Below, piece by piece: positions 27,751 through 37,700 of a stretch of 64,000 nucleotides of DNA (the first letter of the stretch is position 1; each line of letters begins with the position of its first letter). The DNA comes from Temnothorax longispinosus (lineage: Eukaryota > Arthropoda > Insecta > Hymenoptera > Formicidae): the NCBI RefSeq assembly GCF_030848805.1, contig NC_092360.1, positions 8,370,001 to 8,434,000 on the forward strand. Direction: 5' to 3'. The notes beneath the pieces are model-generated. The model had not been told where the DNA came from, did not search any database, and saw only the letters and a list, made by a program, of their open reading frames with translations. The position numbers and the translations under genes are program-made.

Positions 27751-27800
27751 GCTTGAAAAGGACCGAAATCTGCGGTCGAAACGTAGCGTTTTGTGATCAA
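27751..27800 (+). ncRNA. Degenerate hammerhead-like motif
   Basis: CTTGAAAAG is followed by a 4-bp stem GACC/GGTC (27761-27764, 27774-27777) and then GAAAC. This resembles the CUGANGA-stem II-GAAA core of the minimal hammerhead ribozymes found in Penelope-like retroelements. The first core block is imperfect and no reverse transcriptase lies nearby, so this is at most a relic. Confidence 0.2.
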
Positions 27801-28506
27801 TACAATTTGGCCAGTTGGATCGAGCATAATACCTTTGCAAAAAGATATAACTTTACTTATGGTCGCCATGTTGCACTAAACACTAAAATGTCTCTTTTCT
27901 GATGTAAGAACAGAATAACTAATGTATACAAGTCTATGGGCTTATATTATGTCTCGTTGTTTATGAGAGCGACAATGCACAACCAGTGTAGAGAGAGAGT
28001 GCAGACGGTAAAAAACTAGATTCCAACAATTACATGAAAAACCTGTTAGTCTATGAGAAGGAGAAGAAGAACGCTCCAAAGAATTTGTAGCGTCAAGTGG
28101 ACCGCAGCCTTACTTATTTATTTTTATGTTTTACTTATTTATTTTTGTCTTACAAATAGAAGAACCATGATAATCTTGAAATAACTTTTCCATAATTTTC
28201 GCTGTTTCAAATAATTCGACACAAGGGCTGATTATTCTTCCTCTAGAAATATGATTAAACCAGTCGTTATCTGGATTAATCAATAATTCTGTTGGGGTTC
28301 CGAAAAAAATGAATATTTTTTGAATTCTTTCGAGAATCGTTTTTACACGTTTTTATTGAACACGTACTCATGATGATATGTCACAATATCACTTGGTACA
28401 ACCTTAAATGTTTTGAAACTGACACTTAAAAATGGTTGCATCTGGCATCTGCGCAGAACCGTATGAATTATCGTCACGAGTATGAGCACACCTCTGTTCT
28501 TCCACC

Positions 28507-28584
28507 ATGGCTGCCGGAGTGACAAGCTATCAGCTGTCAGGCGTCAGCCGTAGGACACGGGTACGCCGGACAAGTACGTGGTAA
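28507..28584 (+). other. Short upstream ORF (25 codons) in strong start context
   Basis: CCACCATGG opens a 25-aa frame that stops at 28582-28584, about 130 bases before the presumed start of the membrane-protein gene. It could be a regulatory uORF in the 5' leader or part of an upstream coding exon; a GTACGC donor-like site lies at 28561. Confidence 0.35.
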
Positions 28585-28716
28585 CGGAATAAGGAATAAG
28601 AAATAAATTTGAGCATTCTTGTCACGGCGGTGCCACTGGGGCTCTGTTATTTCGTATCGTTAACGTTACGATGTTGTGCCTCTATCGTATCGCTGTCAAG
28701 CGATAAGAAATTTAAC

Positions 28717-30413
28717 ATGTATGAACAAGCCGCGAGTAGCTGGGCCGTTGGCCTATACTCCCTGCTCGATCCAACGAAATTCCTGCCGTTTCTCCCGAGT
28801 TTATGGGACAAGCAAGCCATCGGCTCGCGTTACCCAAACGACACGAAGGTACGGGAGACCGATGTGCTCGTGGGATATCTCGTTCTATTCTGGGTGATAC
28901 TGTACTTGGTGTACGAGAAGTGTCTTAACGTGAGTTCAACACCTTTACATTTTGAAATTGATATCTTTTGACGTTTATATCTTGTTTTCTCGTCGTATGC
29001 AGTCCCTGTTCAGGCGTATGTGCTTTCCACTGGTCCAACGAAGCAGGATAATCGAGGCTGTGTGGAACTTCGGATTCTGTTTCGGTAGTATATGTTACAT
29101 GCTGTCATCGGCCATGCAGCTCCTGAGCTTTTCACCTCAAGAGCAGGGAACGACGTATCGGGAATTGGGAGTCGCGCTGCACAAGAGCTTTTACTTTCAT
29201 CAAGCGGGAATCGACGTACTGTGTCATGGTGCTTGGATAAAGGGCTGTGCAAACTTGCTCTTCGCATCTTTCGTCCTGAATCCATATCAGCAAAAGTAAA
29301 TCATTCTGCAGTTACAACTATTTTGTTATAGACATAACATTTCCCTTCATTTTTTTTTATATAGCTTTTATTTGCGCTTAGTCTTTATTTCCTTCTCCTC
29401 TCACAATCAGTCTTATCCTGAAAACTGTTTCAAGTAAATCTTTAAATCTCGATTTTTTATTTAACATTGTTATATTGATAATGGACATTTCTTGCATTAT
29501 TAACATAATATTTGTGCGATTTCATGGGTATATAAGAATATTATATGTATATGTTTCACAGTTACAGGTGGTGTACAGTTACGAGTACCTTTCTAATGTA
29601 TAAAACTATTGACATTGTGATGGTTAATATCTGTCGGATCCTGTTGTGCATTTTTCAAACTGTTGGGAGACCAGTATCTAAGCTGTTATTTCTGTTACAC
29701 TGCCTGACTTGGTTAGTACATATTATATTCCCGATTTATTTCCAATCAATTTATTATGTGACAAATGATATTCCTCAGGATCTATTTGTACTTGCATTAT
29801 GTGCCTACATTTGTACTTTGGTCAGAAGAAGTTAAATATGCAAGGACGGAACCTGGTTTGTGGCTTTGGTTTGCGGCAGAATGCTTAGATTCGGTAGGAA
29901 CAAATGTATACTTACTTATATATTTGTTAATTAAATATAAATATTACGGACAGTGTTAATTTTTTTGCATTATACAATATGTGGTGTATCTAAATGCTGT
30001 ATGTTAATGAAAATATGCAATTAGGTATGGTTAAGACTCATTGGACACGCGAAAGCTACACATTGGCTCGAGATCTGTCTCTTTCCACCGCCAACGCAGG
30101 AAGCCATTGAATTGGCTGGTATCCATAAAAGGCACAGAGAATCTTTGAGGAAATGTATTAAAAGAAGAGCAAAGAAAGTCGAATTGTGGCAAACCCTAGT
30201 TTGTAAGTTCTACATACTTATTTTTTATTTGAAATTTGTATTAGATTGTAACCTGGATTGTGACGTGTTATTATGTGAACAGGCGCAATGGCGATTAAAA
30301 AGAAAATTAAAAGGATTCGTGAAGCTAAAAGCAATATAGGTGCGTCGACAAAAGATCTTGAGGAACTGGAACCGTTTGAAACGCAAGTAGATGGCGAGTT
30401 AGCGGAGAATTAG
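28717..30413 (+). CDS. Multi-pass membrane protein, possibly TLC (TRAM/LAG1/CLN8)-like, six exons
   Basis: Exons are 28717-28929, 29003-29295, 29562-29711, 29779-29893, 30025-30202 and 30283-30413. All junctions are GT-AG and all phases close, giving 359 aa. Hydrophobic segments lie at about 50-69, 90-112, 126-146, 150-164, 172-205, 208-232 and 245-262. They are followed by a basic tail (HKRHRESLRKCIKRR, KKKIKRIREAK) and an acidic end. The pattern of a lumen-facing N-terminus, EKC before TM2 and IIEAVWNF at TM2 recalls ceramide-synthase/TLC proteins, but the HH motif expected of catalytic ceramide synthases is not seen. The start is the first ATG in frame. However, the frame is open and hydrophobic back to about 28612 without a Met, so an upstream coding exon is possible. 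AATAAA at 30671-30676 is a likely poly(A) signal. Gene existence is well supported; the family is a weak inference. Confidence 0.75.
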
Positions 30414-32424
30414 AAGTTGTACTGAAATATTTCTGAAAAGTAGCATTTGTAGAATTTATACCAACGACAAAAGAGTTTTACGAGTCTTTTTCAAACGAAT
30501 TTATTGATGAAAGAATAGATTTTATTGTGATGTTCAAAACATCGAATGCGCACGAATTTTTTGTAAGATTGTTTTGCCACATCGATGGCATGCATTATTT
30601 TCAACGAGCACTATTCTCTATTGAGATTCGTGTATAGCTATATTTGTACGTAATTATAAATTAGTGACTTAATAAATGAAGCAATTAAAGCTGTGTATTC
30701 TGAGAGAGATCAGAATCAGAATCAATGTAAAAAGACTACTGCAATTTTTATATAAAAATTAAGTTTATTTCATAATTTCGTAGATGTACACCCGCTTATG
30801 TAGAAAATTCATCGGCGTTTACGCGTTTATAATTTAGTTTAGGATGTCTCGACAACAGTCAACTGGATAATCCAGTAACGTTACAATCGAGTCGGAGGCG
30901 TTTTCTCGGAGCAAATATTTAGGAGTACTGTTGTTAATCGCTTTGTTGATCTATACAAACTCAAAGCACATAAATATTACACTAGTCATAGATGTAAAAT
31001 ACGGTATCGGTTCGTTGAATGGCACACTTATCCAAATTGAATATACGTTCCTTCGTGTGATGTATAACTGCACATAAATCCTCGAAGTAGTAAGTTTGCG
31101 TTTGCGAAGCTGTACATATACGATATGTGACGCTATATTGTTAATACGAAGTTATATTATCGTGCAGTTTGCATTTGCATCGATGGACGATGTAGTGACA
31201 TCGTCACTAATTCGCAGTAACAAATCGATTTTGGGTCACATCATAAATTCGATTACAGTGGCTTTGATACCGGGTACCATATACCATCCTTGTTTATGGC
31301 AGTAAATAGGTAATGTGCATTTTTGAGCAACGAAATTGTTATATCGCAGTAATTTTAGGGGCGGCGCTAGAGACGTACTTAACATACAGTCTCGCTCTTA
31401 AAATTGGCAGACAAAATCCAGATTTTCTTACAAGTGGAATATTGTTTGGTACTACGTTTTTTTTCCCCTAGAAAGAGAGCCCGTATATCTTTTAAATCGT
31501 ATTTTCTAAATATATATGTATGCAGTGTTCTTTTCAATTCTGGATGATGCAGAGATATTGTCCTGTTGTATTTAAACTGTTGATAAATTATTACTGTTGA
31601 TAAATGTATTATATAAATGAAGACAACGACAATTTATTAGATAAGTTTAATCTTATAGACACACTTACAAAATATCTTGTTATATTGTTTTATATCGTGT
31701 GTACGGGTTATTTATATGTTTACGGATGTATAACCACCAGAGAGAGATGCAATTTGCGTTTATTTGCAACTATCACTGCGCTTATTTCGATAAAGTGTAA
31801 TCGTCATCCTTATTATACGCACGTTCATGACTCAAGCACTGTTTGTTGAACAAAAGAGGAAAGAAATTCGAGCTAAAGTACTTTTAAACTTCATTTCAAT
31901 GCTATAACGAATTAACGATTATATATGACCAAACGATTGTATTTAATGCATCGTATTAATTTCATACCGCGACCGCGAAAACAAATCAATAAATGATGGT
32001 GCTTGCTGTTACACATTCATCTCTTTCTGTCTAAATATTCCGAAAACACGAAAATTTACGGAGAAACTTTCGTATACCTTGAAGTGATGACTGTGATGAG
32101 TAATTTAGAAATGTCAATTAAATTATACGTGTATGTTATTTATCGACAAAATTATTATATTTCGATTCCAAAATGATACATTGTAGGATTAATAAAACTT
32201 ACAATTTACATCCAGGTAAATTATCTATCTATAATTAAAATTCTTTAATCGCACGCCGGTACGCGCGCTCTAAAGAGTCTTTTTTTCGTTCTAAATTATA
32301 TCGAAACGTACAAAGTATCAAACGACGATTTACTACCTCATAATCCATGATTACATGTGACACACTAATAACAAATTATCGCGTTCGTAATACTTATTGT
32401 TTCCTTTTTCTCTTTTTGGCAAGA
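30414..32424. other. 3' UTR and intergenic DNA between two plus-strand genes
   Basis: AT-rich with a candidate poly(A) signal at 30671-30676. Short open frames such as 31096-31305 and 31604-31849 show no recognisable protein. No RNA gene seen. Confidence 0.5.
30671..30676 (+). terminator. Candidate poly(A) signal of the TLC-like gene
   Basis: AATAAA about 260 bases after the stop codon at 30413. Confidence 0.45.
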
Positions 32425-33393
32425 ATGGCGGCAGGTCGCCGTGTGTCGAAACGAATTGGAATTCAACGGTATCGGGGTAGGAAGACGACAAAAATCATGG
32501 TAGGGAAACACTGTCAAACAATTCTTGTTATCGTATATTATATATTCCATCAAATCCGTTTAATAAATGCCCGCCGTGTAGGCTGGTATACGGGATGGTG
32601 CTGGAACAAATGTAATTACGAAAGTTACTCTTATTACAAACATATACATTATGAGCAATAAAAGTTGAGTCCTCTAAACTTCCTCTTTTTTTTTTCTCTT
32701 AGGCCCAACCCTTTTTCTGCGCCGTGTAATCGATGCAGATATTTAGAATTTCATTTTTCATTTATCTTTAATTTTTTTTTTTTTTTTAAATACGAGAGAA
32801 CACGCACTTTCGTTCTTTGTGAAAATATGGCCCCATTGTTACAGGCTCGATGTAGTGTTGGGAAATATTCCTCTTATTTTGTTCCTGAGTCTGCAACAGG
32901 CTTCGTATGACTTCGTGCCACTTGCATCTTTCGCGTCGCTGTACTTCCTCTTCTCCCCTTTCTTTTACTGGCGATGTACGTATCTCTTGTAAAAGCAATT
33001 TAATAATATGTTCGAGATAATAATTTATTGCTTGCCGTGTTCAGGGTATCTTCTATTCTAACGTACTGACAGGGGATAGGGTGATGTTGACATGGATGTC
33101 GTCGCGTTTCTACAAACGCAACTGGCACGAAATCGCACTGTGTTAAGATCTTTCTGAATTAATTCTACAGTATATACGTGTTTTATCCTCCATTTTATCT
33201 ACTATATATTCATTTCTTTTATTAAACTTTATATTTTCCTAGTCGCGAAACAGGCCGCATTTGAATCCGATGATGATGTAAGTGAGCTCTTCTTATTACT
33301 CGAACTTATTATTTTGTACGTGCAATAAAAATAGTATTATGTATCTTAAACAATCCACTTTTTTAGGCAATTAACTTGATCAGCAACAGATAA
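32425..33393 (+). CDS. Unrecognised small two-TM protein, six short exons
   Basis: Exons are 32425-32499, 32703-32725, 32845-32975, 33073-33141, 33243-33277 and 33367-33393, giving 119 aa. All junctions are GT-AG and the phases (0, 2, 1, 1, 0) close, which is strong internal evidence. The protein starts with a basic stretch (MAAGRRVSKRIGIQRYRGRK). Two hydrophobic segments follow (about 30-49 and 54-74), then an aromatic/basic region (SRFYKRNWHEIAL) and an acidic C-terminal end (FESDDDAINLISNR). Two acceptors compete for exon 4: 33045 gives an early stop, while 33073 restores the long frame. I do not recognise the family. The basic N-terminus could be a mitochondrial or ER signal. A pyrimidine tract ending GGCAAG just before the ATG could instead be a splice acceptor, so the true N-terminus may lie upstream. 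Confidence 0.55.
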
Positions 33394-34508
33394 ACGTATT
33401 TTGAAAAAGTTTAGATCTCAAACATATTAAAAAAACAAATAAGATATGGAATTGGATTAAACAGAAAATAATTGCATAAATCTAGACGAAGATATACGAA
33501 CCAATGCGAGGCTGTAAATTCTGTGTCGTAAATATATATCCTCGCTTAGAATTTTTTTAAAACCAGCCAATCTTTATTTCACTTTATAATTGCACGTTTT
33601 ATCGATTCGCACGATAAGCTCAATTTTCCTCCGATTTAATTCGAGAAATAGGAAGATCTATCTCGCGTTCATCGGATTGTATTACCTACATGTGAACTTC
33701 TTACACCGTCCATGTGCTACACGGAATCAGCGCGTGCAAATGGTTGAGACATATTCTTCGTCGCGTTACTCTTTCCTTTATCACCTTCTGTGCGCGGGAA
33801 GCTCATATCTCCCACTGTGGCTCGGGAATTCTTAGTAAGACGACAAAATCAACGCGTGATTACGAATCGCTTTACCCCCTATAGGCCATAATTAATTAAC
33901 ATGTAAGCGTATTTCGCTTATTTCATTATAAACATCAGCAATTTGACAGTTTTTAATAATCGAAAAGGAAGAAATTCGAAAGTGGGACTGCTGAAAAATC
34001 AATCTGCTCTCGAATTTTAAAAATTAAGAATTTACGATAAAATAAATTGGCTATTCTAATTGTCTCACATATGGGGTTGCAGAATTTTTTTTAATTAACA
34101 AATATGTCCTGTGTGTTGCGCGAAACAGAGAAGTGAGGAATACGCATCGCCTTAACCCATTAACTGTCACCGTCCTCATTTGTGAACCAGCGACTCTTTA
34201 TTTCTTATAGCATCAATTAGCCATTAATAATTTCCTTATATCGTCGGTTAAAAATAAAACATAAAAGTCCGACAGTTAGTGGGTCAATAATAATAAGAAT
34301 TCTCCGTTCGGCAGCGGCGCAAATGCGCAAAGTCGAACGACACGCACTCATGCAAAAGTCGAAGACCTGGCGAGGCTTCAGTCTTTCGGACGTTAATACG
34401 TTTCGCTTGTCGCCTGTGTCGATGTAGTAATAGTAGTAATAGGTTGTTATGTATATGTTTGTATACGTGTTTTACGCGCGCGTCATTAATGCAATTAGTA
34501 ATTGTCCC
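33394..34508. other. Convergent 3' region between the small membrane protein gene and the receptor gene
   Basis: No coding sequence recognised. A possible plus-strand ATTAAA lies at 33456-33461. Minus-strand AATAAA signals (TTTATT on plus) lie at 34197-34202 and 33573-33578 and could end the receptor transcript; the second would bring the two 3' ends close together. Confidence 0.45.
34197..34202 (-). terminator. Candidate poly(A) signal of the nAChR gene
   Basis: AATAAA on the minus strand about 310 bases past the stop codon. A second lies at 33573-33578. Confidence 0.4.
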
Positions 34509-34706
34509 TCAGAGGGGCGTGACGATGTGTGGCTTGGCAGTGGTGGAGGCGATTTCGGAGAGCCGTACGTCGATGGGGATGCGATCGTCGTACAAGGTCG
34601 GCGCCTGCAGGATAATCCCGGCCGTGCCGACGACTACGGCTAACGTAAAGATCCAGAGGAATAGTCTGTCGAGCACCATCGCGACGTACTTCCAATCTTC
34701 CTTGAC
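34509..34706 (-). CDS. nAChRalpha: nAChR alpha coding exon 12 (M4 and C-terminus)
   Basis: Encodes VKEDWKYVAMVLDRLFLWIF, the rest of M4 and a short extracellular tail ending KPHIVTPL. The stop TGA is at 34511-34509 on the minus strand. Confidence 0.95.
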   Translation of the reverse strand, partial: VKEDWKYVAMVLDRLFLWIFTLAVVVGTAGIILQAPTLYDDRIPIDVRLSEIASTTAKPHIVTPL

Positions 34707-37700
34707 CTACGATCGAGTCGTCGGCGACGATAAGAAATGTAAAGCATTGCATTGTTTTCTACAACTACGCGAAGCGGCAGATTTATGAACACGCGGAAAA
34801 AAGATTCTATTGAGAATTGCAATAAAGTTGCCGCTATTCCGAAATGTATTGAAATGTCCTGACATTTTAGGACCGAAATTACCATATTTTTATTCGAAAA
34901 TATTACCTACGTTTTATATTTTACAAAAAGATGCAGTTATTTGAATATTTTAATTTGAAACAATTTGAACCGATTTAATTTCGCTAAAGTGAAAAACTTG
35001 ACTTTTGACTTGATTTAAACTTCAATCACATCTTGATCAAAACTTGATTTAACAAATCAATGTTTGTTAAATAAAAAATATCTGATAAAAGCCTAAAGGA
35101 TATCTGAACATCGTAAAAAGATCTAGAAAATTGATAAATTTTGGATTTTTTTAGATTTCCTAATTTTTCTTAGACATCCTACAAAGATCTTTTGACATTT
35201 TGTATATCTCGGAATGCTGCATTGTTATCTCAATTGTGCAAAAACATAATTACTCTAGTAGAATCCTCTTCTCTCTTCGTATGATCGGCGATGAAGCGAA
35301 TGCCTTCTATGGCCTTGTATAGTTCTGGGCAGTGATGCCAATGGTGAAGCGTGTTGCAGAGAGCGTCGACGCTCTCCTCTGTTGGAAGCTGCGGCGGCGG
35401 CGCGGCCGTTGCCGCTGGCGAACCGTGGATACGGCACGTGCTTCCTAAATTTACTGCTTCCAACTCCCTAAGCAGACAATGCACAAGTCGCAAAACAAGA
35501 GATAACCACGGATATATATAGATATATATATATAGTCTAGAAATTTAAAAAAATAAATTGAGGAAATATAAGACGTTGCGCAAAAACATCCAGATAGAAA
35601 TTTCAGGACAATTAAAAGTAATTAATTATACGACACATGAAAATGAGAATATATTTATTATGCTAACGTCATTTTGATATTTTGAATTTTTTAAGATTTA
35701 ATTTTTTATATTTACTATTTTACTATTTCTAGTACTGATTTCTCACAAAATATGTCAGTAAAATCATTCATGTGTTGTAAAATTAAGCTTATATTCAAGA
35801 ATTTTATATCACCGACACAATTACTTGTACAAGTACTCATTTTTACAAAATCTATGGCTTCAGTTTTGTGTATAATCTTTATCTAACTTGTAAGATATGT
35901 TTTATCAGGTGTATCAAAACGTACAATAAAATGATGCGATATATAATGCGTATCATATGTAAAGCTCGCGAAATTATAATAATTAAATAAATTACACATT
36001 ATATTTTGAACCATATAATACACCAAACAATACATATGTATTATTTGGAGCGTTCCGAGAGTAATCTTGGCGACACGCACCGAGGATGCAGCTCGTCCCG
36101 TGAGTCGACACTAGGAAAGAGCACGGAGGACTCGACCAGCTCCGAGGCCGAGGACTCGACGAACAGTGATGGGTCTCGCAGTTCGAGACCGTTGCATGTT
36201 CTGACCATCACGCGATGACCATGATGACCGCCCATGCTACGCCCATGCTTATCTAGCTGGTACTGCGGCCTAAAATGGTAAAAACACAATATAGTTTATC
36301 CGAGTTATCCGACATGGAGACTCAATTTTGTCTCCCCAATCCGATTCCGGAACTATGAAAGCACGTCCGCGAACACGCTGAGATTCGTGCGATCGTATGT
36401 AATATCTTGCACACTTTAAAAATTCCCGTCACATTATTTATTTAAATTTGTAATACATTCTTAGCACGTACACCTTGCTTGGTTCGTCACCCCTTTTTAT
36501 CGTTTTTGTTTTCAAATTTTATTATTATTTTTAAAAATTCCTGATAGTCAGAGATTAACTAGTTACTACGATCGCACGAATGATTTTTTTTTAATCCATA
36601 GTTCCGAAGCCGACGTTCTTCTACGAGTAACCGAAGAACTAATATTATAGAATCCACTGATTGCCCGTATTATAATGGCTTTAAGCTTGGTGTGCAGCAA
36701 TGAATTTATTGCTCCGTAAAGTCAGCTGGTTTACGATACTCGTACCGTACTGTAACGAGATCGTGACTACACATGCTCCTAACTTTTAGTTTGGCATAGT
36801 TGCGAGTGTTTCGAGATGTATGTACATTCGAGTAATGCATATATATTCGAATGATGAGGAGCGTTTGTAGATTCGATGTAAAGTTAGTGTGTGGCTATGC
36901 GATAATGTCCAATTTGACGCATCAACAAAGCATTATTGCGTTCAATATTGCGCGTTGTACAAGTATGTAACGTATAATGGCGTCGCGCGGCGTAAAAAAA
37001 TGTTACGCATCATAAAATAAAATTCCTGAATAAAAGTGCACATTTATCGAACATTATCGACGTTCAATTTCGCCACTTTTGTGCCATCAGAAAAAGCTTT
37101 AACCTAATTCTAGAATCTAGATTGTTTAATTTGATAATGATATGAATTTAAAAGTACATACTCTTTTCACAGAGATGCGGCATTTAAATGTAGTACAGTT
37201 TTTTATGCGCGATCTCTGGTGAAAAATAAATGATCGTCCCGATCGTCGAGTCGAGCGCGAGAATGTCAAGCGACGTCTCGCCGGGAATCAGGAAATTTTA
37301 TTTGTATGACAAATAAATATACATAGCGGGAAGAGATGCGACTAACGATAGGCGGACACATCACTCACGATGCAGCGCGATGCAGAAGTGATGCACCGTA
37401 CGTGGTGCTAAATGCTTGCAGGTATGACGCGACACTAACGTCACGTGCACGGGAAACACTATAATGAGTGCTCTAATGCTCGCTCTGGCGTGGTTCCAAT
37501 GACCGGGCCACAAATGCCAGAAGAATATATCTTGCCTGGAATCGTAATCGGTTCGCTGCGATGGCGTATTATACCTGCGCATTACCAGCAGCCTCGGCAG
37601 AACGTGGATGAACACGCGTCGGACCCACGGCGACATTACGTGGGTCTGCGGCGAACGGAAGTGCACATTCAGGACCACCACTGTTACGCATATGCTGCAA

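Noticed and set aside
33045..33061. Alternative acceptor for exon 4 of the small membrane gene
   Set aside because: It leads to a stop after a few codons. The acceptor at 33073 keeps the frame open through two more exons with correct phases.
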